A program made the position numbers and the translations under genes. A stretch of DNA of 64,000 nt, taken from assembly GCF_000423165.1 (NCBI RefSeq), contig NZ_KE383983.1, positions 517,965 to 581,964 of the forward strand, in the 5' to 3' direction. This document shows, piece after piece, positions 8,749-16,832 of this stretch. The notes beneath the pieces are model-generated. The model searched no databases, was not told the origin of the DNA, and saw only the letters and a list, made by a program, of their open reading frames with translations. This DNA is from Pseudidiomarina sediminum DSM 21906. Lineage in GTDB: Bacteria; Pseudomonadota; Gammaproteobacteria; Enterobacterales; Alteromonadaceae. The stretch's first letter is position 1. The number at the start of each line of letters is the position of its first letter.

Positions 8749-9663
8749 ATGAAAACACGGTTTAAATTAGCAGCCACTGCGTTGCTTGGCGTAGTTATCG
8801 GAAGTGGTTGTTCAGAGGTGCACGAATATATTATCGAGGGTGATGTGCTCCAGTTCGAAGCGAGCTTCTATGATGCTGAACAGAACCAACGGGTGGAACA
8901 CTTTCAAATCGAAGCCGAGCTTGAGTTTTGGGACGATGACGAGCCTTATATCGATACCTTTGATACCCAAGCCTATGAGGCTGTATTAGCGCGCTTCGAA
9001 GGTACTTTCTCAGGTGAGGCGCTTTCGTTTATCAGCGCTTACCCTCGTGATTTTCCTGGTGCTAACTACAACCGCTCAGTGTTCAGTAAAGCGAACGGTA
9101 CCGATGAAGTCACCTTTCAAGTTGAATATCAGGTGAATGACCGTACGGTAACCTTCGGTTATACCATGACACAAGCGATGGCCCCTTTGGTCAATTTGAC
9201 GCGGGCTTATCCACAGCTGTTCGCCGGGGAGTATCGCGCTAATGCGCGTTATTTCAGTTCAGTTGTGGACAGCCAGCAACAGGTTTTGTCGGAAGTCTCG
9301 ATGCAGGGTTTTGTAAATCGAATCTCAGCGTTGCTCGGTGATGCTGACGGCGATGGTGTCGATGATGGTATCGATGCTTGTCTTGATTCGCAGCAAGGTG
9401 GTGAAGTTGCTTTAGGGGCGTTTAACTCCGGTGTTGATAATGTGATGGGGAGCGATGGTTGCTCATTGATGGACCGTTACATGGCCTGCCAAGCGGATGA
9501 ATATGATGCTGGCGCTCCTTGGCTTAGTTACAGCGGGCCAAGCTATTGCGAACAACGCGTGGCGTATGATGCCTATCGTGAGGGCATGATTGATTACACC
9601 GAAGTACGACTGTTGCGAACAATGGTAACGCAGTATCACCGTAGCCAGAATAACTTCACTTAA
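8749..9663 (+). CDS. Calcium-motif secreted paralog 6 of 7, possible lipoprotein
   Basis: A 304-residue paralog. The ATG at 8749 is preferred because AAGGAGACGTT precedes it directly; a TTG 15 bases upstream is within that ribosome site. The N-terminus MKTRFKLAATALLGVVIGSG is followed by Cys, so it may be a lipoprotein signal, but the residue at minus 3 is Gly, which is atypical for a lipobox. The body aligns with copy 3, and both end in a QYHRS tail. The calcium-type motif DADGDGVDDGIDAC is near residue 198. The module is DGCSLMDRYMACQADE plus SYCEQRVAYDAYREGMIDY. It is probably cotranscribed with copy 5. Function unknown. Confidence 0.78.
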   Translation: MKTRFKLAATALLGVVIGSGCSEVHEYIIEGDVLQFEASFYDAEQNQRVEHFQIEAELEFWDDDEPYIDTFDTQAYEAVLARFEGTFSGEALSFISAYPRDFPGANYNRSVFSKANGTDEVTFQVEYQVNDRTVTFGYTMTQAMAPLVNLTRAYPQLFAGEYRANARYFSSVVDSQQQVLSEVSMQGFVNRISALLGDADGDGVDDGIDACLDSQQGGEVALGAFNSGVDNVMGSDGCSLMDRYMACQADEYDAGAPWLSYSGPSYCEQRVAYDAYREGMIDYTEVRLLRTMVTQYHRSQNNFT

Positions 9664-9680
9664 TCTCAAGTGGATACTGT

Positions 9681-9706
9681 AAAAAGGAGGTTTACCTCCT
9701 TTTTTG
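9681..9706 (+). terminator. Terminator after copy 6
   Basis: AAAAAGGAGG (9681-9690), loop TTTA, CCTCC (9695-9699), then a T run. A compact hairpin 18 bases after the stop codon. Confidence 0.85.
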
Positions 9707-9781
9707 TTGTGTATTGTTGGACTTTCTCCTATCTTAGCAATGTAAAGAAGCCAACATTATTGGACATAAGGGAGAACGGAC

Positions 9782-10741
9782 ATGTGCGCTACTAAAGGAA
9801 TGAAATCACTTATTGCTGCAGGATGTTTGCTCGCGACCTCAGGTGGGCTCGCGCAAGCGGAAGAGTCGCAGGTTTTTATTGAGGGTGAGTTGGTGTTTGC
9901 CAGTTTACCGATGCTGAATGATTATCAAGGCCCCTTAGCTGAGCCATTGTTATTTTCGGCGGTGGTTACCGAAGATAGTAGTCAGGCGCAGCCCATCATG
10001 TTGTTCAACTTAAGCGAAGAGTATACCGAATCAACCCGAGCGCTGCAGATGGAAATTCGCACCGCAGCAGGTGAGGTGTTGTACTCGGAAACCACCGACG
10101 ATACTGTGCTTGCAACGGCTAACTTTGTTGAGCGTTACGCTGCTTTTGCCTATGGACAACAAGCGCAAAATACTGGCTACCCCAGTGGCACGGCCTTTTG
10201 GGCTCTGATCGCTGGTGGCACAGAGCAGTTTGTTGATCGCGAACTCTCACTTGGTGCGGATGTTGTTTCGCGAGGTGTCGGTATGGGCGGTAGCGCAGGT
10301 ATTGCGCAGTTGTTCGCAACCACCGAGGAATATCCGGTGTTAGCCGAAGGAAGCTATAGTTACGCGTTTTTGTATTATGACGAAACCTTTAATAACATTG
10401 CGGGCAATGGCTACCAAGGCGTTGTTCAAGGGTATGCGACACGTATTTCTTTTGGCGTGACCGATAGCGATGGTGATGGTGTCGAAGATAGTATGGATCA
10501 ATGTCCAGCATCAGATAGCTCGACAACCGTAGTGTTCAATGGTGTGGATTCTGGCGTCGCTAACCCAGTGGATGCAAGCGGTTGTAGCCTGCGCGATCAA
10601 TTTGTAGCATGTGAAACCCGAAGTAATTGTACGATGAAACTGATTCGTGACTTCCGTCGTCTCGGCCTTGTTTCTGTGCATGAAGCCAATGCGCTGCGCC
10701 AAGCAAGCCAAGTCGGATTCCATTCAAACCGTCCGCGCTAA
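9782..10741 (+). CDS. Calcium-motif secreted paralog 7 of 7, divergent C-terminus
   Basis: A 319-residue paralog, preceded by AAGGGAGAACGGAC. The signal peptide (KSLIAAGCLLATSGGLAQA) leads to EESQVFIEGELVF. The body ends in YATRISFGV. The calcium-type motif DSDGDGVEDSMDQC is near residue 228. After NGVDSGVANPVDASGCSLRD the module departs from the other six: the SYCEQQVAY element is missing and the end reads TRSNCTMKLIRDFRRLGLVS. This ending looks more like a cysteine C-terminal module I recall from many TSP3-type proteins in other phyla (a GC, an AAC and a later Cys before an amphipathic helix). Function unknown. Confidence 0.78.
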   Translation: MCATKGMKSLIAAGCLLATSGGLAQAEESQVFIEGELVFASLPMLNDYQGPLAEPLLFSAVVTEDSSQAQPIMLFNLSEEYTESTRALQMEIRTAAGEVLYSETTDDTVLATANFVERYAAFAYGQQAQNTGYPSGTAFWALIAGGTEQFVDRELSLGADVVSRGVGMGGSAGIAQLFATTEEYPVLAEGSYSYAFLYYDETFNNIAGNGYQGVVQGYATRISFGVTDSDGDGVEDSMDQCPASDSSTTVVFNGVDSGVANPVDASGCSLRDQFVACETRSNCTMKLIRDFRRLGLVSVHEANALRQASQVGFHSNRPR

Positions 10742-10781
10742 AACAAACGGCTATAACAGCTGTGCTAGTCAATCTGTTGGT

Positions 10782-10812
10782 AACTCGGTGGGTGCAGTGT
10801 GCTCGCCGAGTT
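10782..10812 (+). terminator. Hairpin after copy 7, possible terminator
   Basis: AACTCGGTG (10782-10790) pairs with CGCCGAGTT (10804-10812) with one mismatch. A short T-rich stretch (TATTTTTCG) follows about eight bases later. Weak as an intrinsic terminator, but it is the only candidate in this 160-base gap. Confidence 0.4.
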
Positions 10813-10904
10813 TGCGTGTATTTTTCGTTACCGAGCACTTGCATATTTGTAACTCATCGGACATGATTGACGTTATAACATCCTAATTGGATTAGGTGGC
10901 TAAC

Positions 10905-12749
10905 ATGAAAAGAAGAACAACTATGCTAAAAAAATTACCTCTCGCTACTGCGGTAGCGCTAGCATTCGCAGGAAGTGCAGGGGCTCAGGCCGCTGAGTTC
11001 GAAGTAGGCGATTTCCGCGTAAAATTCGATTCAATCATCTCATATGGTGCAGCTTGGCGGATGGAAGACCGCGATATGCGCTTGATCCATCCTGGTAATA
11101 TGGAAGGCGGTATGGGTCAGTCAGGTGTTGCCGATGACGGTAACCTGAACTATGACAAAGGCGACATGGTTTCATCGGTGATTAAAGGCGTTCATGATCT
11201 CAGTATTGATGGTGGCGACTACGGTGCTTTCGTACGTTTCAAATATTGGTACGACGATGTCATCAAAAATCAAGAAGTTGCGCATGGTCACCCAGCAACT
11301 AACTACTACCCTGATGTTACCCTCGATAACGATGGTCTTGATGACTATTCAACGGGCTCAGGTTTTGAATTGTTAGATGCCTTCGTTTATGCCTATTTTG
11401 ATTTAGGCGATATGCCGGCGAACCTGCGTGTGGGTCGTCAGGTATTGAGCTGGGGTGAAAGTACGTTCTTCTTCAACGGTATTAATGCGATCAACCCGAT
11501 TGACGTGAACGCTGTGCGCCGTCCAGGGGTTGAGATTAAAGAAGCACTTTTACCTGTGGGTATGGTGAACTTGAACTTAGGTTTAACCGACGAGACCAGC
11601 CTTGATTTGTTCTATCAGTATGAGTGGGATAATACCAAGTTGGATGGTTGTGGTACTTTCTTCTCAACCGTTGATATTCTAGGTGGACCTGGCTGTAATA
11701 AAGTTACCTTAAACCCAACACTTGTGGCAGGCGATCCGTCGAGCAGTCTAAGTGACCGTGACTCGATTTTATACGGAACCTACCTTGACCGTGCTCCGAA
11801 TATCGAGCCAGAAGACGGCGGTCAGTATGGTGCTGCGTTACGTCACTACAGCTCTGACTTAGATGTGGAGTTTGGCTTCTACTACATGAATATCCATAGC
11901 CAAACGCCAATCATCTCCGCGTACAACTGGGTCGAGCATCCAACCCCAAGTTTCAGTCACCCTGATGGTATTCCAATTGCTGGTCCGAACTACGTGTTGC
12001 AGTATGCTGAAGACCAAGAAATCATGGGTGCTAGCTTTAGTACCAACTTCGGTTTGTGGTCAGTCGGTGGTGAGTACAGCTTCCGTCCTGACTTACCGGT
12101 GCAAATCAACACCACTGAAATCTTGACCGCTGGTTTACGCGCTGGTGTTCCGAGCACTTTCTCGAACCGCATTGAGCGTGATGAGAACGGTACTATCACC
12201 AACTTAGGTGAATTACAGCGTGGTTATGACGAGGTTGATGTAAGTCAGTTTCAGTTAACCGGTATTCGTTTTATTGATAATGTGATGGGCGCAAGTCGTT
12301 TGACCTTCATTGGTGAAATCGCGTTGAACAAAGCCCATTCATTGGCAGGTCTTGATGAGCAGCGCTACGGCCGTAACCCTGTTTACGGTAAATGTTTGAC
12401 GGTTGCCGATCAGCAAATGATGGGGAACCCATCACCGGCAGGCGATATCAACTGTGAAGGTTTTGTCACAGGTTCATCTTGGGGTTATCGCACACGTTTC
12501 GTCGCTGAGTACAACAACGTGTTCTCAGGTTGGAACTTGTCGCCGACGCTAGCCTTTGGTCATGATGTCAATGGTACGTCGCCGAACAGTAACTTCTTAG
12601 AAGGCCGCAAAACCATCGGCCTAAGCCTTGATGCGAACTACCTATCGTCATACAAAATTGGCGTGGGGTATAACATCAATACGGGTGGCGACTATGAAGC
12701 TGCGAGTGACCGAGACTTTGCCTCAATCAGCTTCAGCTATAGTTTCTAA
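10905..12749 (+). CDS. DUF1302 family outer-membrane protein
   Basis: A 614-residue protein. The ATG at 10905 follows AGGTGG at good spacing; an in-frame ATG at 10923 is an alternative. A signal peptide (LATAVALAFAGSAGAQA, cleavage near AEA) is followed by FEVGDFRVKFDSIISYGAAW and MEDRDMRLI, the start typical of DUF1302 proteins. The body alternates in the way of a beta barrel, and the last residue is Phe after SFSYS, a usual outer-membrane C-terminus. Family members are often found with DUF1329 proteins and lipid or sterol genes in Pseudomonas; no DUF1329 gene is here. The substrate is unknown. A small inverted repeat (CCTAAT, ATTAGG) lies across the ribosome site. Confidence 0.82.
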   Translation: MKRRTTMLKKLPLATAVALAFAGSAGAQAAEFEVGDFRVKFDSIISYGAAWRMEDRDMRLIHPGNMEGGMGQSGVADDGNLNYDKGDMVSSVIKGVHDLSIDGGDYGAFVRFKYWYDDVIKNQEVAHGHPATNYYPDVTLDNDGLDDYSTGSGFELLDAFVYAYFDLGDMPANLRVGRQVLSWGESTFFFNGINAINPIDVNAVRRPGVEIKEALLPVGMVNLNLGLTDETSLDLFYQYEWDNTKLDGCGTFFSTVDILGGPGCNKVTLNPTLVAGDPSSSLSDRDSILYGTYLDRAPNIEPEDGGQYGAALRHYSSDLDVEFGFYYMNIHSQTPIISAYNWVEHPTPSFSHPDGIPIAGPNYVLQYAEDQEIMGASFSTNFGLWSVGGEYSFRPDLPVQINTTEILTAGLRAGVPSTFSNRIERDENGTITNLGELQRGYDEVDVSQFQLTGIRFIDNVMGASRLTFIGEIALNKAHSLAGLDEQRYGRNPVYGKCLTVADQQMMGNPSPAGDINCEGFVTGSSWGYRTRFVAEYNNVFSGWNLSPTLAFGHDVNGTSPNSNFLEGRKTIGLSLDANYLSSYKIGVGYNINTGGDYEAASDRDFASISFSYSF

Positions 12750-12766
12750 TGGCTGCAATAGTTTAG

Positions 12767-12792
12767 AAAAACCCGCTTCGGCGGGTTTTTTT
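12767..12792 (+). terminator. Terminator after DUF1302 gene
   Basis: AAAACCCGC, a short loop and GCGGGTTTTTTT. A strong intrinsic terminator that ends at 12792. Confidence 0.92.
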
Positions 12793-12872
12793 ATGCCGTT
12801 TATCGAACACGACTTGCGCAAGGGCTGCGCAACTCGTATTGATAGAGTATTGCTGCGAACAAGGGGAATAGA

Positions 12873-14900
12873 ATGAAAAATTATATTGTAGGTGCCGTCA
12901 TCGCCAGCTCGCTGCAGCTGACCACTAGCGCTGCGTTTGCATCTGAACAGAACACACTGCAATTGGAAGATGTATTTGAGCTGGAATATGCGAGCTCACC
13001 GAGCATTCATCCTTCGGGCGACTACACCGTATTTGTCCGGAACTATATGGATATTATGACGGACCGTAAGTATGGCGCACTTTGGCAAGTAGACCATGCT
13101 GGCGACATGCGACCTCTACTTGGTGGTGATGCCAATGATCATTCAGCGGTCTGGTCTCCCGATGGGAGCAAACTCGCTTTTGTGTCAAACCGTAGCGGCC
13201 GTCAGCAGATCCATCTGTATTGGACCGATACCGGTAAACATGCACCAGTGACACGACTCACCGGCGCACCGAGCAACCTCGCTTGGTCCCCAGACGGTCA
13301 ATGGCTTGCGTTTACGATGTTTACACCAGCGCCTAAAGCCCCACCGGTGAGCTTACCGAAGGCGCCAAAAGGGGCGAAGTGGGCTGAGGCTCCAAAATAC
13401 ATCGATAAAGACAACTATCGTTTTGATGGTTCAGGTTACGCCGCCGATGGTTATCAACAGATTTATGTGATGCCCGCCAGTGGTGGCACTCCGCGTCAAG
13501 TCACCTCGGGTGAACACCACCACGGTGGTACTTTGGCGTGGCGTGATGACAGTCAGCACATTATTTTCTCTGCGAACTTGCATGATGAGGCGTTTTTCGA
13601 GCCGCAGAACTCGGAGCTGTATCAAGTTGCCTTGGCTACCGGTGAGTTAACCCAGTTGACCGACCGCGATGGCCCTGACCGTTCACCGGTCATCAGCCCT
13701 GACGGCCAGAAAGTCGCTTGGGTTGGGTACGATGATAAAAAAATGAGTTATCAGCTTAACCAGCTGTACGTGATGGATCTCAAGGAACGCAAACCACAGT
13801 TGTTAACTGCCGACCTCGATTACAGTGTGGGCAGCGTGCAATGGCGTGACGATAGCCAAGCGCTTTACTTTGCGTATGACCGTCATGGCAAAGGCCATAT
13901 CGTGATGCAAGGGTTAGATGGTAAGCGTGCACAATTGACCGACGCGATGGGCGGTTTGAGTTACAGCCGTCCGTACAGTGGTGGCGCTTTTGACGTGAAT
14001 GGCAAGCAACTGGTGTTTACTAAGGCTGATGCCGAGCGCCCTGCGGACTTGGTGTTACAACATGGCAAGATGCAGCGTCAATTGACTGCCTTGAATGATG
14101 ACTTACTCGCCACCAAACATCTGGGCCGAGTGGAAGAAATTTGGTATGACTCTCAGCATGGTGATTATCAAATTCAAGGGTGGTTGGTGTACCCACCTAA
14201 TTTTGATCCTGAGCAAAAATATCCATTGATTCTGGAAATCCACGGTGGTCCACATACCGCTTATGCGGAGAGTTTTTCGGCAGAGGTACAATTGATGGCT
14301 GCAGCTGGAAACGTGGTGTTGTATACCAACCCACGCGGTAGTACCAGTTATGGTGAAGACTTTGCCCAAGAGATTCATCACAACTATCCGAGTCAGGACT
14401 ATGATGATTTGATGGATGGTGTCGACGCTGTTATTGCGAAAGGCTTTATCGATGAAGATCGTTTGTATGTCACTGGCGGCAGTGGTGGTGGGGTGTTGAC
14501 CGCTTGGATTGTTGGCCATACCGACCGTTTTCGTGCGGCTGTCGTAGCGAAGCCGGTGATCAATTGGTACAGCTTTGTACTCACTGCAGATATGTACAAC
14601 TACTTTGGTGCTTATTGGTTCCCAGGTTTACCTTGGGAGCATCTTGACCATTACATGAAGTACTCGCCGATCAGTTATGTCGGCAATGTAACGACACCGA
14701 CCATGTTGTTGACTGGCGATGCGGATTATCGCACGCCAATCTCTGAGTCTGAGCAGTATTACCAAGCCCTCAAGCTGGCCGGCGTAGAGACCGCGATGGT
14801 GCGTGTTCCCGACGCACCGCACGGGATCTATAGTCGTCCATCAAACCTAATGGCAAAAGTGGCCTATATACTGTACTGGTTTGAAAAGTACAGCGATTAA
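12873..14900 (+). CDS. S9 family peptidase (prolyl oligopeptidase type), exported
   Basis: A 675-residue serine peptidase with a signal peptide (LQLTTSAAFA) and so probably periplasmic. The N-terminal part (about residues 30-420) is a WD40-like beta propeller with repeated SPDG motifs (AVWSPDGSKLAFVSNRSG, LAWSPDGQWLAFT). The C-terminal alpha/beta hydrolase domain holds the triad in order: Ser in YVTGGSGGGVLTAW (about 536), Asp in LLTGDADYRTPISE (about 614) and His in VPDAPHGIYSR (about 649). An HGGPHTAY oxyanion-type motif is present. It likely cleaves dipeptides or short peptides, for instance as a DPP- or acylaminoacyl-type enzyme. The ATG follows AAGGGGAATAGA. The stop overlaps the convergent GT25 gene. 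Confidence 0.9.
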   Translation: MKNYIVGAVIASSLQLTTSAAFASEQNTLQLEDVFELEYASSPSIHPSGDYTVFVRNYMDIMTDRKYGALWQVDHAGDMRPLLGGDANDHSAVWSPDGSKLAFVSNRSGRQQIHLYWTDTGKHAPVTRLTGAPSNLAWSPDGQWLAFTMFTPAPKAPPVSLPKAPKGAKWAEAPKYIDKDNYRFDGSGYAADGYQQIYVMPASGGTPRQVTSGEHHHGGTLAWRDDSQHIIFSANLHDEAFFEPQNSELYQVALATGELTQLTDRDGPDRSPVISPDGQKVAWVGYDDKKMSYQLNQLYVMDLKERKPQLLTADLDYSVGSVQWRDDSQALYFAYDRHGKGHIVMQGLDGKRAQLTDAMGGLSYSRPYSGGAFDVNGKQLVFTKADAERPADLVLQHGKMQRQLTALNDDLLATKHLGRVEEIWYDSQHGDYQIQGWLVYPPNFDPEQKYPLILEIHGGPHTAYAESFSAEVQLMAAAGNVVLYTNPRGSTSYGEDFAQEIHHNYPSQDYDDLMDGVDAVIAKGFIDEDRLYVTGGSGGGVLTAWIVGHTDRFRAAVVAKPVINWYSFVLTADMYNYFGAYWFPGLPWEHLDHYMKYSPISYVGNVTTPTMLLTGDADYRTPISESEQYYQALKLAGVETAMVRVPDAPHGIYSRPSNLMAKVAYILYWFEKYSD

Positions 14901-15652
14901 CGTGATTGCGGGTGCGTATTCCGACGTGCCCGCATACTATCGAGCTGAAGTTTGATCTTATTCTTGAGGCGTTGGAAAGGGCGGTTCAAGGTCTCATGGC
15001 GCCCAGCAATCCGAAAAATATCACTTTCATGCGTGTGACTGTGGTCGACGGTGTAGGGAGTTAAGCCCCGAATCCGTAATCCCAGCTCATCTTGCCATTG
15101 AAGATCGACATCAACCGGACGAAATACTTGTCGACGTTGCGCTAATATCTTTGTCGCGCCTTGCTTGCTTACGGCTTGTGCGCATGCACCTAAGGGGGGC
15201 TTGCGATAGCTGACCCAGCGAAATGAACTAAACTCACCTAATACTTGGGTGCGTTGTTGCTTGTGTGGCGCCGCCAGTTTGATCACATCCCAAGGTTCGG
15301 CAATGCTAGCGATGCACGGTGGTACAATGGCAAAATTGTCGCTGAACACAACGTCATCTTCGAGCACAATCGCAAAATCAAGATCGTGATCGATAATCGC
15401 TTGCCACGCTTTTAAATGGGATAAGTAGCAGCCAACTTCACTGGCTGAAAGAGGCGAGTGATAATCTTTGCGCGCACGCTCATGATCAATCAACTGCTGC
15501 AACTGTTGCTGCGATAACTGCCGTCCATCAACAGCATCAATACGCTGATACTGAAGACCCAAAGCATTCAAGCGTTGGCTTACCGCGCGCCAGCGATGTG
15601 GGGCACGTTGCAAGTTAATCACGAAGATAGCCCACTTAGGATTGTGGTCCAT
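14897..15652 (-). CDS. Glycosyltransferase family 25 (LPS/glycan)
   Basis: A 251-residue cytoplasmic transferase. The start (WAIFVINLQRAPHRWRAVSQ) and the next element with the RIDAVDGRQLS motif are typical of GT25 enzymes such as those of the LpsA/Lex family. The conserved GCYLSHLKAWQAIIDH and the metal-binding FAIVLEDDVVF follow. GT25 enzymes commonly add galactose or glucose to lipooligosaccharide; the sugar here is unknown. It is divergent from the Stealth gene (181 bases between starts) and converges on the S9 peptidase with a four-base overlap at the shared TTAA. It has no flanking LPS core genes. Confidence 0.88.
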   Translation of the reverse strand: MDHNPKWAIFVINLQRAPHRWRAVSQRLNALGLQYQRIDAVDGRQLSQQQLQQLIDHERARKDYHSPLSASEVGCYLSHLKAWQAIIDHDLDFAIVLEDDVVFSDNFAIVPPCIASIAEPWDVIKLAAPHKQQRTQVLGEFSSFRWVSYRKPPLGACAQAVSKQGATKILAQRRQVFRPVDVDLQWQDELGLRIRGLTPYTVDHSHTHESDIFRIAGRHETLNRPFQRLKNKIKLQLDSMRARRNTHPQSR

Positions 15653-15833
15653 GTACGTCTTTTCCTCCCATGAACATAGTGCATGATGCGCAGCGGCTAT
15701 TGTAGGAAGTCCCCCCAGCTTCCCAAGCGCCTTTTCATGATCTTTTCATTGCAAACCTGTCACGATTTCCGTTTGGGCGTCATCTTTGTGCTGCAGAAGT
15801 TCCCATAGTCAACTGAGTTGAGGAGAAGCGAGC

Positions 15834-16832
15834 GTGGCAGGCGCTGACAAACAGCAGACGATCGATGCGGTAATTACGTGGGTGGATGGCAACGAGCAAG
15901 CGCATCGTGACAAGTTAAATGCATACTTAGAAAGCTTGGGGCAGCGTCCGGCTGCAGCGCACCCAACCCGCTTTCGCGAATGTGGTGAGCTTGCCTATTG
16001 TCTAACGTCGCTCCTTAAGTTCGCGCCGTTTTTGCGCAAGATATTTATTGTGACAGACAACCAGTACCCGTGTGTGCTTAAGCAGCTAGTTGATAAAGAA
16101 CTTGCCCAGCGTATTGAAGTGATTGACCATCGCGTGATTTTTCGTGGTTATGAGCAGGTGTTGCCGACCTTCAACAGCTTAACGATCGAAACCATGTTGT
16201 GGCGGATCCCAGATCTGGCGGAACATTTTATCTACTTTAACGACGATGTGATGCTGTTACAGCCTGTCGCTGCCGAGGATTTCTTTGTCGATGGTAAGCC
16301 GGTGTTGCGCGCGGTGAAGCAAAAGCAAAGCAGGTATCGCTGGAGCAAACGATTACGAAATTGGTTTGCGGGTCCGCCTGAGAAGCATAACCCGGGTTTT
16401 AAATACTCACAGGAGCGGGCCGCACAGCGGCTGGGGTTTGCTCGCGACTTCTATCGCTTAGATCATACGCCACATCCTCTGCGACGCTCGACCTTTGCGA
16501 CCTTATTTGCAGAGCATCCGCGGTGGTTTATCGAAAATATTCAGCATAAATTACGTCATCGTGCGCAGTTTTCACCGGTGGCCTTGGCGTATCACTGGCA
16601 AGTTTTGCAGCAACAAGCGGTTTTGGCTGGGCTGAATGACGGGATGAACGTGAAACCACGGCGTTACCCGCTGGCGCGACTAGAGCGCAAACTTAATCGG
16701 ACTGAAGGCACCAAGTTTGCTTGCGTGCAAAGCCTTGATCTAGCCTCTCCTGAGCAGTGTGCGCTTATTATCGGATGGTTGCGTCAGCGTATTGGTGGCC
16801 TCTCGACCTCAGCGGTCCGCCGAGATGTTTAA
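15834..16832 (+). CDS. Stealth-family capsular polysaccharide phosphotransferase
   Basis: A 332-residue protein. The GTG start at 15834 is supported by TGAGGAGAAG. The conserved Stealth regions are visible in order: CR1 (IDAVITWVDGNEQAHRDKL), CR2 (FRECGELAYCLTSLLKFAPF, then IFIVTDNQYP and FIYFNDDVML), and a CR3-like region (RLDHTPHPLRRSTFATLFAE). Stealth proteins are hexose-1-phosphate transferases that build phosphodiester-linked capsules or exopolysaccharides. Here the gene is isolated from a capsule cluster but beside two glycosyltransferases. Its last 24 bases overlap the convergent GT4 gene. Confidence 0.87.
   Translation: MAGADKQQTIDAVITWVDGNEQAHRDKLNAYLESLGQRPAAAHPTRFRECGELAYCLTSLLKFAPFLRKIFIVTDNQYPCVLKQLVDKELAQRIEVIDHRVIFRGYEQVLPTFNSLTIETMLWRIPDLAEHFIYFNDDVMLLQPVAAEDFFVDGKPVLRAVKQKQSRYRWSKRLRNWFAGPPEKHNPGFKYSQERAAQRLGFARDFYRLDHTPHPLRRSTFATLFAEHPRWFIENIQHKLRHRAQFSPVALAYHWQVLQQQAVLAGLNDGMNVKPRRYPLARLERKLNRTEGTKFACVQSLDLASPEQCALIIGWLRQRIGGLSTSAVRRDV

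Noticed and set aside
14103-14519. 138-codon minus-strand frame inside the S9 peptidase gene
   Set aside because: It overlaps the catalytic domain of a convincing gene and has no ribosome site or signature.
15809-15821. TCAACT/AGTTGA dyad ahead of the Stealth gene as an operator
   Set aside because: Six-base arms at the ribosome site are expected by chance at this frequency and nothing else supports a regulator.
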